A stretch of 64,000 bases of DNA, from the NCBI GenBank assembly GCA_937862885.1, contig CALMEE010000100.1, positions 35,538-99,537 of the forward strand. The letters run 5' to 3'. The notes under the pieces were generated by a model. The model did not search any database. It was not told the origin of the DNA and saw only the letters and a program-made list of their open reading frames with translations. This document shows positions 36,742 to 45,259 of this stretch, piece after piece. The stretch comes from an uncultured Planctomycetaceae bacterium (GTDB lineage: Bacteria > Planctomycetota > Planctomycetia > Pirellulales > Pirellulaceae). Position numbers and translations under genes: made by a program. Position 1 is the first letter of the stretch. Each line of letters opens with the position of its first letter.

Positions 36742-37455
36742 TCAACTACCTCGAAAGATATCGTTCGCGCAAATATCGCAATTCTTATATTCATCAGTGT
36801 TTCGCGGATCGCTGAAGCCCCATTTCTGCTTAAGCTCCAACAGCTCACGACTTTTCTCATGGCTGAGGTAATTGACGCCTCCCAGACTCTTCGCCAGGAT
36901 CAAAATCCGACAATAGGCATCTAAGATCTCAGTCCACCAATAGGCACGCTCCACGTCCTCACCATAGCTGACGGTTCCGTGGTTGGCCAAGATGATCACG
37001 TTCGTCTTTTTCACAAATGGAATAATCGTATCGGCAAAACGCTGACCACCTGGAGTTTCATATTCCGTAATCGGAATGTCGCCCAAAAATACTTCAACCT
37101 CGGGCAGAATGCATTGAGGGATCGGCTCTCGTGCTACAGCGAATGCCGTGGCATGCGGGGGATGACAGTGTACTACACTCTTTACGTCTGGCCGGTTCCT
37201 AAAAATTTCCAAATGCAGCAGCGCTTCACTGGATCGCTTTTTGCGCCCTGCGATCTGTTTACCAGTCATGTCGATAGTGCAAATATCGTCCGGTTTCAGA
37301 AAGCCTTTACTGTGCATGGTCGGCGTACACAGGACTTCATTGTCACTGATGCGTAAAGTGATATTTCCGTCGTTTGCGGCGGCGAATCCCTTGTTGTAGA
37401 TTCGCCGTCCGATCTCACAAATCTGTAATTTCGCCTGATGCACGTTGTTGATCAT
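36742..37455 (-). CDS. Class II aldolase (L-fuculose/rhamnulose-phosphate aldolase type) of the BMC
   Basis: This Zn-dependent aldolase cleaves fuculose or rhamnulose 1-phosphate to DHAP and L-lactaldehyde, the entry step of planctomycete BMCs. The 237-residue core is complete. GNITLR lies near residue 30, catalytic E77 in SSEALLH, and the Zn ligands are H96 and H98 (HCHPPH) and H159 (ANHG). The phosphate-binding and substrate regions look normal. The ORF ends at a TGA after DIFRGS, just before an in-frame linker and encapsulation helix, so the annotated product lacks its shell-targeting tail. It sits between a BMC-P gene and the dehydrogenase. Confidence 0.92.
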   Translation of the reverse strand: MINNVHQAKLQICEIGRRIYNKGFAAANDGNITLRISDNEVLCTPTMHSKGFLKPDDICTIDMTGKQIAGRKKRSSEALLHLEIFRNRPDVKSVVHCHPPHATAFAVAREPIPQCILPEVEVFLGDIPITEYETPGGQRFADTIIPFVKKTNVIILANHGTVSYGEDVERAYWWTEILDAYCRILILAKSLGGVNYLSHEKSRELLELKQKWGFSDPRNTDEYKNCDICANDIFRGS

Positions 37456-37511
37456 TGGACGTTTTCCATAGATGGGTTATGTACTCTTGTTAATGTTGCC
37501 CTAAACATTTG

Positions 37512-37844
37512 TTAGCGAGCGCCAGCGGAAACTCCGCTGCCAGTCAATTCACGGATTGCGGTCCAATCCAGGGAGATGGAGTCAAGCAATGCAGCGATAT
37601 AAACGTCAACGGGTTTAAATTGGGGGAAAAAAGGACGTGCTGCCTCGGCACCCTCGCTGACAACAACGATTGACCCGACACCACAATTCAATTCATCCCA
37701 TGCCACCAAACTCTCGGCCTCTTCGACCAGCTGTTCATTTGCCAAGTCTAAATTCAATGGCAAAACTACTTTCAAATTTGCTCTGTCGAATGAGCTATCC
37801 TGTACGTTCAGCGTTACGGAACCAACGACCTTCACGATTCTCAT
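37512..37844 (-). CDS. BMC-P shell vertex protein (EutN/CcmL family)
   Basis: The pentameric vertex protein closes the corners of the shell. The frame is open from 38057, but the family homology begins at MRIVKVVGSVTLNVQDSSF (ATG 37844), giving 110 residues. KVVLPLNLD and ELNCGVGSIVVVSEGAEAARPFF match the family core. The ATG overlaps the stop of the RpiB-like gene as ATGA, which suggests translational coupling. It is one of three BMC-P genes in the operon. A C-terminal extension (YIAALLDSISLDWTAIRELTG) follows the fold. Confidence 0.93.
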   Translation of the reverse strand: MRIVKVVGSVTLNVQDSSFDRANLKVVLPLNLDLANEQLVEEAESLVAWDELNCGVGSIVVVSEGAEAARPFFPQFKPVDVYIAALLDSISLDWTAIRELTGSGVSAGAR

Positions 37845-38509
37845 AGACCCCTCCGCGTAGTGACGTGGTGCCATATCGCATTGATCAGTTGGTCGCATCT
37901 CCCCGGGTGACGCATAGCATCGATAACCACCACATTCGGATTCATTTGAGAAACTGCCGATTGATAACAGGCCAGGGAATCGATGATGCAAGCACGAACC
38001 GCAACCACTCGATTGAGCGCGCAGCTTAGTAAATGTGGTCGATGTGTTAACAAACAAATTGGAGCGAAATCGTAATCCGCTGGCTTGCCGGACCTCGCCG
38101 ATAGTAGTCGCACGACCTCATCGACCTGCACCTCGACCGCAATTTGCTGATGGTCGTGAAGAATTGTTGTTTTGGCTGTCTGGTCTCCATACGCGGAATC
38201 TGGAAGAGAATTTACTCGACTGATTCGCACATTTCTTCGATGCAATTCCTCATGAGCGAGCGGTGTTATGATCGTGCCTGGGTCGACCACATACTCATGG
38301 CAGGCTTCATCGATGTCGCTGGCCGAGAACACCCGCTTCGAAATTCGTCTAGATTGGACAGTCGGCGGCCCTACTACCGTCGGCACCTCCTTGAATCCGA
38401 GTTCACCGTGGCGGACAAACGAATCTGAATCCGGAATTGCAGACTGGCGTAGCCGATCCAGCACGCGTTGTACAACAATTTCGATAATTTCAGTTTGGTT
38501 TAGACTCAT
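37841..38509 (-). CDS. BMC-associated protein with encapsulation peptide and degenerate RpiB-like domain
   Basis: The 222-residue protein begins with an amphipathic helix (QTEIIEIVVQRVLDRLR), a typical N-terminal encapsulation peptide, followed by a linker. The middle holds a VDPGTIITPLAHEELHRRNVRI segment. The last 75 residues (ICLLTHRPHLLSCALNRV, then IIDSLACYQSAVSQMNPNVVVIDA) follow the RpiB/LacAB sugar-phosphate isomerase pattern. The catalytic Gly-Cys-Gly-Thr-Gly loop is replaced by LTHRP. It is therefore probably a luminal, non-catalytic or altered sugar-phosphate-binding protein. The assignment comes from motif comparison, not a search. Confidence 0.75.
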   Translation of the reverse strand: MSLNQTEIIEIVVQRVLDRLRQSAIPDSDSFVRHGELGFKEVPTVVGPPTVQSRRISKRVFSASDIDEACHEYVVDPGTIITPLAHEELHRRNVRISRVNSLPDSAYGDQTAKTTILHDHQQIAVEVQVDEVVRLLSARSGKPADYDFAPICLLTHRPHLLSCALNRVVAVRACIIDSLACYQSAVSQMNPNVVVIDAMRHPGRCDQLINAIWHHVTTRRGL

Positions 38510-38675
38510 GATGAGTAAACGGACGAACGATTTCTGCTATGTAATTGACTGATGCCTATTGGCAAATATTCTTGAACACCATCTAAGTTCAGGCTGTGAT
38601 CCAAACGAGCATTGTTTTCCGCACGATACTGCACAACGCATTTTCCGGATTTTCACGCATAACCCGCAACATGTT

Positions 38676-38930
38676 CTAATCTACGATGCCGACGACGGAC
38701 CACCTCAACGGCGTTGTATTGTTGTTCAATGTTTCTTTCAAATATTTTCCATCACTGGTGATGATTACGTTTTGACCAATCCCAGCTCCGATCAGATCTA
38801 CCACAACGATTGGGCTACCGTCCGGTAGTCCAGTGAGTTGGATTGGTTGTGCCACCAAAAGTTTCGAACCTTGCAAACTCGAATGCTTAATTGTCGAAGT
38901 CGCAGTTCCGATGATGGTTGCTTGTTGCAT
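38676..38930 (-). CDS. BMC-P shell vertex protein (EutN/CcmL family)
   Basis: This 84-residue pentamer-forming protein starts at ATG 38930, with GGAGA 9 bases upstream. The motifs are MQQATIIGTATSTIKHSSLQGSKLLVAQPIQ and the family hallmark VVVDLIGAGIGQNVIITSDGKY. It lies 18 bases after the aldehyde dehydrogenase. The 166 bases before the next gene (38510-38675) show no further gene. Confidence 0.95.
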   Translation of the reverse strand: MQQATIIGTATSTIKHSSLQGSKLLVAQPIQLTGLPDGSPIVVVDLIGAGIGQNVIITSDGKYLKETLNNNTTPLRWSVVGIVD

Positions 38931-38948
38931 TTCGTGATTCTCCACTCA

Positions 38949-40430
38949 CTAATCCACGGGTTTGCCGACGATACGCAAACCTTCGATCAGGGCACAACGA
39001 CGTTGACGCGTGAAAGTCAAAGGCGTTGTGACACCTTCGCCAGTGGGCCCAGCAATTGAGTAGGAAAAATATCCCTCTCCACCAATCCCGTTTCCAGCTG
39101 TGGAAGGACCGTTTTTTACGAAGATCGTCGTGTCCAATAGTTGTCCCATTCTCGTCATGTTCTTGACACTGTTCGAATGAATGATGCTCGTATGTCGAAA
39201 ACCGTGTTCAGAAATACGAGCACAATCAATCGCATGATTTGCGTTTCGGCACCTTACAATTGGGAGGCACGGCATCATTTGCTCCGCGAGCACCAGCGGA
39301 TGATTTTCGTGAGCCTCGGCAAAAAGCAAAGGCGTATCATTTGGAACCGTGATGCCAACAGCGTTCGCGAGAAAGCTGGCGTCCTGCCCAACGAAATCTT
39401 TGACGGCAAAATAATGATTACGCTCATCGGATTTGATTGCTTGATCCGTCAGTCGATTAAACTGTTCAGCCGTCAATTTAACTGCACGGCATTTTTGCAT
39501 TTCCAACATCAATTGATCGGCGACCGAATCGACAACAAACACTTGTTTCTCACCGATGCATAAAAGATTATTGTCGTACGATGCTCCATCAATAATGCAT
39601 CGTGCTGCGCGGGCGATATCGGCGGTTTCGTCAACGACCACTGGTGGATTACCCGGGCCAGCGACAATAGCTCGTTTGCCGGAGCGGAGTGCAGCACGCG
39701 CGACCGCTGGACCACCTGTGACACAGATAATTGCAACGTCCCGATGTTTGAAAATGTGATCGGCACTCTCAATGGTCGGTTCTTCAATGACGCAGATCAA
39801 ATTGTCGATTCCGAACTCAGCGAACAGGGCCTGATTGAAACGACGCACGCCCTCAGCGGCAATGCGTTTTCCGCTGGGATGCGGGTTTGCAACAACCGTA
39901 TTGCCGGCGGCAATCATGGCGATGGCATTCGCAGCCAATGTCGGCAGAGAATGGGTAACCGGTGTGACGATGCCGATGACCCCAAACGGCGCTGGTTCAA
40001 TCACAGTTAAGCCAAAATCGCCGCTGAACACCTGACTTTGCAAAAATTCAACGCCCGGTAAATGGTCCGCCAAGATTCGCAGTTTCTCAATTTTGTGCTC
40101 TAAGCGTCCTACTCGAGTTTCGTTGAATTCGAGAGTGCCTAACTCTTCGGCTTGTTCTTTGCAAATTGAGCGAATGATGTCCGTAATCCGTTTTCGCTGC
40201 CGCATACCAAGGGTGGATAGTTCGTCAAACGCCTGCTTGGCCGCGGCCACGGCATCATCCACACACGAAAAGACACCATGGGTTCGTGAGTGACTCGCCA
40301 TCGACGAGTGATTATTCATGGTTGTGGCGACTTCCTTGGTAGCCGGAGCTAAGCCCTGTTCTGCCACGACATGTTCCAGAACGTCTGCGACGATTCGTCG
40401 AATAAGATTTGGATCAATTGTTTGTTCCAT
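38949..40430 (-). CDS. CoA-acylating aldehyde dehydrogenase of the BMC (EutE/PduP type)
   Basis: The enzyme oxidises the luminal aldehyde (here expected lactaldehyde) to acyl-CoA with NAD. An N-terminal encapsulation helix (IDPNLIRRIVADVLEHVVAEQ) and linker precede the dehydrogenase fold. The catalytic cysteine C291 lies in DNNLLCIGEK, which matches the CoA-acylating EutE/PduP family. The start is ATG 40430 (493 residues, AGGA 11 bases upstream) or ATG 40439; the longer frame to 40511 would overlap the BMC-P gene and is rejected. It is flanked by two BMC-P genes. Confidence 0.95.
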   Translation of the reverse strand: MEQTIDPNLIRRIVADVLEHVVAEQGLAPATKEVATTMNNHSSMASHSRTHGVFSCVDDAVAAAKQAFDELSTLGMRQRKRITDIIRSICKEQAEELGTLEFNETRVGRLEHKIEKLRILADHLPGVEFLQSQVFSGDFGLTVIEPAPFGVIGIVTPVTHSLPTLAANAIAMIAAGNTVVANPHPSGKRIAAEGVRRFNQALFAEFGIDNLICVIEEPTIESADHIFKHRDVAIICVTGGPAVARAALRSGKRAIVAGPGNPPVVVDETADIARAARCIIDGASYDNNLLCIGEKQVFVVDSVADQLMLEMQKCRAVKLTAEQFNRLTDQAIKSDERNHYFAVKDFVGQDASFLANAVGITVPNDTPLLFAEAHENHPLVLAEQMMPCLPIVRCRNANHAIDCARISEHGFRHTSIIHSNSVKNMTRMGQLLDTTIFVKNGPSTAGNGIGGEGYFSYSIAGPTGEGVTTPLTFTRQRRCALIEGLRIVGKPVD

Positions 40431-40443
40431 CGCCTTCATTTTC

Positions 40444-40764
40444 CTACGCTTGAGGATTGTTTCGTGAATAAATGTTCTGCCGATCCAATTGCACTTGATC
40501 GACGATTCCAATAATTACCGTGTCTACGGGTAGGTCTTTTGTCAGCGGTGTCATGCGGGCACTGGAGCCTTGGGTGATCAATACGTAATCATCAATTCCA
40601 GCCCCGATCAAGTCGACTGCGACAAACGTGCGTTGTGTCGTGACCAATGAGTCATGCTTTTCTGGGTCGATTCGATAGGGCTCGACAATCATCAGTTTTC
40701 GGCCTACAAACGAGTCGACTTTTTGTGTTGAGACCAAGGAACCGACTACCTTCGCTATAAACAT
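40444..40764 (-). CDS. BMC-P shell vertex protein (EutN/CcmL family)
   Basis: The 106-residue vertex protein carries the family motifs MFIAKVVGSLVSTQKVDSFVGRKLMIVEPYR and VAVDLIGAGIDDYVLITQGSSAR. A short C-terminal tail (LDRQNIYSRNNPQA) follows the final strand. Its start overlaps the end of the acetate-kinase-like gene by 10 bases, which suggests coupling. It is the most upstream of the three BMC-P genes. Confidence 0.95.
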   Translation of the reverse strand: MFIAKVVGSLVSTQKVDSFVGRKLMIVEPYRIDPEKHDSLVTTQRTFVAVDLIGAGIDDYVLITQGSSARMTPLTKDLPVDTVIIGIVDQVQLDRQNIYSRNNPQA

Positions 40765-41945
40765 TTTTGAGTCTCCAGTAGAGCAACAACTTGTCGCGCA
40801 ACGATTATTTCTTCATTGGTCGGGACCACCCAGATTTGAACACTCCCCTGCTCAGCATCAATGCGTGCCTCTCCGGTAACTGCGCAATTCGCCGTCGTAT
40901 TCAATTGAATTCCAAACGCCTCTAATGACTGGCATACCAATTCGCGGATGACACTAGATCGTTCACCGATGCCACCTGTGAAAACGATGGCATCCAAGCC
41001 ATGCAGGCGCATCATCATTCCCCCCATGTGCCGACGAATTTCTTCAACATAGACATCGACGGCCAATTGAGCTTGCTGATGGCCGTCACTCGCCGCCTGC
41101 AGAATTTCTCGCAGGTCATTGCTGATGCCGCTCATGCCCTTTAAGCCGCTTTGTGAAGCAAGCATTTGTAATATTTGATCCAAAGAATAGCCAGTTTCAC
41201 GGATGAGCAAAGGCAACATAAACGGGTCCACGTCACCACAGCGATTGCTCTGCGGCAAACCGCTTTGCGGGCTCATTCCCATCGAAGCACCTAGGCTTTT
41301 GCCATCGCGAATTGCACATAGGCTGCTGGAACCTCCCAGATGGCAGGAAATCAATCGCGAACAACTAGGAGCCAGCAAACCCATTCGCTCGGCAATGTAG
41401 CGATGACTGGCACCATGGAACCCACTGCGTACGATACGAAAGTCGCGGGTCCACTCATAAGGTATTGCGTAAGTTTGAAACGCATGCGGAGCGTCGATAT
41501 GGAATCCTGTTTCAAACGCCGCAACAAGCGGAATTCGCGGCCAACGCTGTTTGAAAAGACGCATCGCACTCGTATAGGGTGGATTGTGCGCCGGAGCGAC
41601 GTCTCGGTACCGTTCCATCTCTTCGATCACGCGATCATCGACGATCGTCGTCTCTCGATATCGACCACCGACGACTGCCTTAAACCCAATAGCAAAGTCC
41701 TCAGCGCTGTCGACGCAATCAACTCCCATTATCCGCAGACGATCTAAACAGTACTCCAGTGCGTCACCGTGATTCGAGGCCACGATTTCAAGTCGCTCGT
41801 TTTTGGAGCCAGTCTCCAGCATGACGGAACTGTTGCTCGAACCAATTGATTCAACAGCACCGCGCGCAAGCGATACTTCGCGTTCCATATCGTACAGCCG
41901 GAACTTGAAGCTGGTTGAGCCTAAATTAGCAACGAGGACGTTCAT
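40755..41945 (-). CDS. ackA: Acetate/propionate kinase family protein of the BMC operon
   Basis: It converts acyl phosphate and ADP to the acid and ATP, the energy-yielding last step of the pathway. MNVLVANLGSTSFKFRLY is the nucleotide-binding start. HNPPYTSAMRLF, FETGFHID, RSGFHGASHRYIAERMG, SCHLGGSSSLCAIRDGKSLGASMG and IVFTGGIGERSSVIR are all conserved kinase motifs. The start is ATG 41945 (an ATG four codons upstream at 41957 is possible). It lies between a BMC-H and a BMC-P gene, as in other PVM-type BMC loci. It has no visible encapsulation helix and may act outside the shell. Confidence 0.95.
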   Translation of the reverse strand: MNVLVANLGSTSFKFRLYDMEREVSLARGAVESIGSSNSSVMLETGSKNERLEIVASNHGDALEYCLDRLRIMGVDCVDSAEDFAIGFKAVVGGRYRETTIVDDRVIEEMERYRDVAPAHNPPYTSAMRLFKQRWPRIPLVAAFETGFHIDAPHAFQTYAIPYEWTRDFRIVRSGFHGASHRYIAERMGLLAPSCSRLISCHLGGSSSLCAIRDGKSLGASMGMSPQSGLPQSNRCGDVDPFMLPLLIRETGYSLDQILQMLASQSGLKGMSGISNDLREILQAASDGHQQAQLAVDVYVEEIRRHMGGMMMRLHGLDAIVFTGGIGERSSVIRELVCQSLEAFGIQLNTTANCAVTGEARIDAEQGSVQIWVVPTNEEIIVARQVVALLETQKCL

Positions 41946-42051
41946 TGTCCGATCCATACTTTTTCAAATCACAGTTTACGGCCTGGTCCATTTGTCTGAG
42001 CAATGGCGGGCCGTTTGATTCCCCTAAACGTGACGTTTGCAAATGATGCCA

Positions 42052-42321
42052 CTACCCGAGAAACGCTTCGCGAACGCCTTCCGCTGGTCGAGGAATTACG
42101 TGGCTGCTCACCAATTCACCTGACTTGCTGGCCGCGTCGGCTCCAGCTTCGACAGCCGCGCGTACGCTGCCTACATCACCTTCAACTACCGTGGTGACTA
42201 GTCCACCTCCGATGCTAATGCGTTTAATGATTTTCACGTTCGCCGCCTTCGCCATAGCGTCGGTCGCTTCGACCAAAGCCACAAGCCCCTTTGTTTCGAT
42301 AAGCCCGATTGCTGCATTCAT
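42052..42321 (-). CDS. BMC-H shell hexamer protein
   Basis: The 89-residue shell protein has the canonical fold: [57 protein letters not shown] and VSSHVIPRPAEGVREAF. It forms the facets of the shell with a central pore. It is similar to the neighbouring BMC-H gene and probably arose by duplication. It has no C-terminal extension. Confidence 0.97.
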   Translation of the reverse strand: MNAAIGLIETKGLVALVEATDAMAKAANVKIIKRISIGGGLVTTVVEGDVGSVRAAVEAGADAASKSGELVSSHVIPRPAEGVREAFLG

Positions 42322-42425
42322 ATATTTTTCCTTTTCGATTGTTGAATTTGACTCGTAAATAATTGGGGTTTAATGTGCCAAAAGATTACAACGCGTTGTC
42401 GCGTCGCTGAATGAATCGACCGGCG

Positions 42426-42707
42426 TTATCTTTTCGGCAGCACTCCAGCGAGATCGCCGTGCGGCCTCGGGATGACTTGAACGCTGACGACTTCGCCGAC
42501 TCGGCTAGCCGCACTTGCGCCTGCATCCGTCGCTGCTTTAACAGCAGCCACATCACCGTTCACAAAAACAGTAACCAAACCACTGCCAACCTTATCCCAA
42601 CCGACAAACTTGACGTTTGCGGCTTTCATCATGGCATCAGTTGCTTCCACCAAGGCTATGAATCCTTTGGTTTCAATCATGCCCAATGCTTCACTAATTT
42701 CGGACAT
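42426..42707 (-). CDS. BMC-H shell hexamer protein
   Basis: Starting at ATG 42707 (AGGAAAATGT immediately upstream), the 93-residue product is a second facet protein: [57 protein letters not shown] and [17 protein letters not shown]. The pore loop (VGWDKVGSG) differs from the IKRISIGGG loop of the sister gene, so the two hexamers may have different pore selectivity. No BMC-T gene is in the operon. Confidence 0.97.
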   Translation of the reverse strand: MSEISEALGMIETKGFIALVEATDAMMKAANVKFVGWDKVGSGLVTVFVNGDVAAVKAATDAGASAASRVGEVVSVQVIPRPHGDLAGVLPKR

Positions 42708-42765
42708 ACATTTTCCTTTCGACTTAAAGTCAAACACGGTCTAAAAAAACAAATTGATGACTAAG

Positions 42766-43476
42766 TTATTCATGCTGGCACGAACAAGGTTCGCTGCGTC
42801 GAAGTTCCATCGATTCAGCGATCTCCAACATGCAGGCATTTCCTTCATCCGTATCCAAATGGACCTCCAGCTTGGCATGATCATCGACCCGCACCAAAAC
42901 GTCACCCAACACCATCGAGCACAATTGGGACTTGACGTGCAACTCCATTTGATCGCGGTTCTTAACACCATAACGCGACGCATCCAGTGGACTCATGTGA
43001 ACATGTCTGGCGGCTCGAATCACACCCTCGTCGAGCGAGATAACTCCATGAGGCCCCACCAACACGCAACCCGGTGTCCCAGCAATATCTCCGCTATGGC
43101 GGACAGGTGCTTCAATTCCCAATGAAATCGCATCGGTGTAGGCCAATTCGACTTGGCTACGCGCGCGCGTTGGACCCAAAATGCGCACGTTGGGAAGCAT
43201 GCGTTTGCGCGGTCCGACCAGCATGACTGTTTCTTTTGCAGCAAAAAAACCAGCTTGATACAACGGCTTTTCGATTTGAAGTGTGTGACCGGGACCAAAC
43301 AATTGCTCAACATGTTCCTGGGTCAAGTGCACATGACGTGCTGATATACTGACCATTAAGTTCGGCCAAGCGGAAGGGGACTGTTGAGCCACCAAAAATT
43401 CTCGTTCAACAATTTGGCGAACGATCGCTTCGATTGATGATCGATCTAGCAATGAATTTGCTTGCCCCGCCTGCAT
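42766..43476 (-). CDS. pduL: PduL-type phosphotransacylase of the BMC
   Basis: It swaps CoA for phosphate on the acyl-CoA, which regenerates CoA inside the shell. An N-terminal encapsulation helix ([20 protein letters not shown]) precedes two PduL beta-barrel repeats. The Zn-binding motifs are [17 protein letters not shown] and [16 protein letters not shown]. Conserved segments [23 protein letters not shown] and [22 protein letters not shown] are also present. The length of 236 residues is normal. It lies 6 bases after the regulator and 58 bases before BMC-H. Confidence 0.96.
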   Translation of the reverse strand: MQAGQANSLLDRSSIEAIVRQIVEREFLVAQQSPSAWPNLMVSISARHVHLTQEHVEQLFGPGHTLQIEKPLYQAGFFAAKETVMLVGPRKRMLPNVRILGPTRARSQVELAYTDAISLGIEAPVRHSGDIAGTPGCVLVGPHGVISLDEGVIRAARHVHMSPLDASRYGVKNRDQMELHVKSQLCSMVLGDVLVRVDDHAKLEVHLDTDEGNACMLEIAESMELRRSEPCSCQHE

Positions 43477-43482
43477 AATTAA

Positions 43483-44247
43483 TCAACTCTCCTTTGTGGT
43501 CACCACTTCGACGCCGCAGTCTTGCAACGTCCGAATCCACTGTTTCTCAATCGCCGTGTCAACAATCGCGCGATGCAACCGATTCAAGGAACAAACCAGA
43601 CCGATGCTCGTCTGACCAAACTTCGAGCTATCGGCAATCAATGTTGCTGTATCAGCACACTCAATCATGGCTTGTTCGATTTCAACCAGGAGTAAGTTAT
43701 TGTTAAACACACCCTCGAAGTTTATGCCAGCCGCACTTATAAACGCATGTTGGCAACGAATTCCGCTAAGCATGTTGGCAGCATGCGGGCCGACGGCAAC
43801 TCCGGTTTTACTTTGAATAACACCACCCACAAAAATCAATTCCGCGGCATTGCTACGTACAAACAAATTTGCCACGGGAAGTGAATTCGTGATGACCTGC
43901 ATGGGCTGATCAACCAGCAATCGCGCCAACTCATAGCTTGTACTACCACCGTCCAGCAAAACCGTATTGCCTGGCTTCAGTAATTGCGCTGCCGCTTGCG
44001 CAATCGCCTTCTTACGACTCAAATTCTGCTCGTGACGCAAATCGAAATGCGGGAGTTTGGGAAATCCGCCCGTATAAACGACACCGCCGTGAGTGCGTTT
44101 GGCGGCGCCGTCCGCCTCAAGCAAATTGAGGTCACGTCGCACAGTCGACTCCGAAACTTGCAACGTCTCGCACAATTGAGGAAGCGTCGAAAAACCCTGC
44201 TCACGGATTATTTCGATCAGTTTTTCTCTACGGTTGGCTATGGTCAT
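43483..44247 (-). CDS. DeoR-family transcriptional regulator of the BMC operon
   Basis: The 254-residue protein has the N-terminal DeoR winged-helix motif (TLPQLCETLQVSESTVRRDLNLLEADGAAKRTHGG). The C-terminal sugar-phosphate-binding domain has LLDGGSTSYELARLL, VITNSLPVANLF, IFVGGVIQSKTGVAVGP and LIADSSKFGQTSIGLVCSL. Such proteins usually repress sugar genes until a phosphorylated sugar or intermediate binds. It is the first gene of the operon, so its repeats and promoter upstream would give autoregulation. Fuculose or rhamnulose phosphate is a likely effector, by inference from the aldolase. Confidence 0.95.
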   Translation of the reverse strand: MTIANRREKLIEIIREQGFSTLPQLCETLQVSESTVRRDLNLLEADGAAKRTHGGVVYTGGFPKLPHFDLRHEQNLSRKKAIAQAAAQLLKPGNTVLLDGGSTSYELARLLVDQPMQVITNSLPVANLFVRSNAAELIFVGGVIQSKTGVAVGPHAANMLSGIRCQHAFISAAGINFEGVFNNNLLLVEIEQAMIECADTATLIADSSKFGQTSIGLVCSLNRLHRAIVDTAIEKQWIRTLQDCGVEVVTTKES

Positions 44248-44301
44248 GATCGACTAAAAAAATTGTTGCGGGCTGCAACGCTGCCCAATACATGACAATT
44301 A

Positions 44302-44387
44302 TGAATCATTCGGTGATAGATTTCAATCATTCTGTGGAAATTTTCGTTCATATTGTGAAAGATAATGTGGATTTGCCGTCAGATCAA
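44302..44387 (-). promoter_or_regulatory. BMC-operon promoter overlapped by three 21-bp-phased operator-like repeats
   Basis: On the minus strand TTGATC (44387-44382) and TATCTT (44364-44359) are separated by 17 bases, a sigma70-like promoter. Read on the plus strand, TCATTCGGTGA (44306), TCATTCTGTGG (44327) and TCATATTGTGA (44348) recur exactly every 21 bases, two helical turns. The third copy covers the transcription start and abuts the -10 box, and the others lie just downstream. DeoR-family repressors bind tandem direct repeats, so these are good operator candidates for the adjacent regulator. This is an inference from position and repetition. Confidence 0.6.
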
Positions 44388-45259
44388 GTGGGTCAAGGGT
44401 GGCGGATAGAATTTAGGTGAATGGATGTATCGTGCTGGAATCGCTAGGCGGGATGCCGACGGAGGGGAATGCAATGAAGCGTTATGCAATTCAGTAACAT
44501 ATTGATATTAAAAGGGTTGCGTACACGTTGAGAACTGAATCATTGATTCCAAAGTAGAACCTGTGGTTTATTCAAGTGGGAAATGAATCTTGATCGCCAT
44601 TCAAGAACTTGGCGGTGCCGGTCAAGGTTCGCTCGTTCGGAATGCACAGGATTAGTCAACGTCGTCTGAAAATTTGATCGCGTGATTTGTCAAAATGTCG
44701 CACCTCAGATGCTCGTATTGCCATGCTGAAGAGGGCGGAATGGATGATGATGGATGCTAATTTCTTCGTGCGTATCGCAATCGGGATCCAGTGGCAAAAT
44801 GTGCACCGTCCATGATTACGTCGGCGTCAAGATTACGTTATCGATAGAGATGAATGAACTGTTAAAATCAATTTGAAAAGCAATATTTATCTATTCCCGG
44901 TAATTGACATAGGTATTGATAAAATTACAATAACGTCTTCATCCTCACCTGATTGGTTCGCTTAATTGACAGATTTTTTCGCCCTATCGTGGCTCGATGA
45001 AGGATTGTTACCCACCCAAGTGCAGATACATTCAGGCAGCAACGAATTTTGAATTGTTGCGGGTTCGTGGTACATCGGAGATGCATCACGTTAACGAAAT
45101 GGATGCGTTTTTTGAGTCATTAATTTTTGTAGAGTTTCATATACGTTAGCTTGCGGTCATTGCCTATAGATTGTCAACGTTGGCTTTCTGCATAAAAGTT
45201 TTGGCAATTCCCATGCAGTATTAACCCTTTTCATTCTCGTTTCTTCGAGGAGGAGCCTT
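44388..45259. other. Intergenic region between divergent BMC and YTV genes
   Basis: About 870 bases contain no credible coding frame, tRNA or known riboswitch. The sequence GAATCATTGATTC near 44535 is a short palindrome. The last bases hold GAGGAGGAG, a very strong ribosome-binding site for the YTV gene. The promoter of that gene was not identified with confidence. Confidence 0.5.

Noticed and set aside
36742..36744. Selenocysteine insertion at the aldolase TGA
   Set aside because: The class II aldolase core does not use Sec, the TGA lies in a non-conserved linker, and no SECIS-like hairpin was evident after it.
37845..38057. N-terminal extension of the BMC-P protein to 38057
   Set aside because: The added 71 residues lie within the RpiB-like gene and are not BMC-like; homology starts at ATG 37844, which overlaps the upstream stop.
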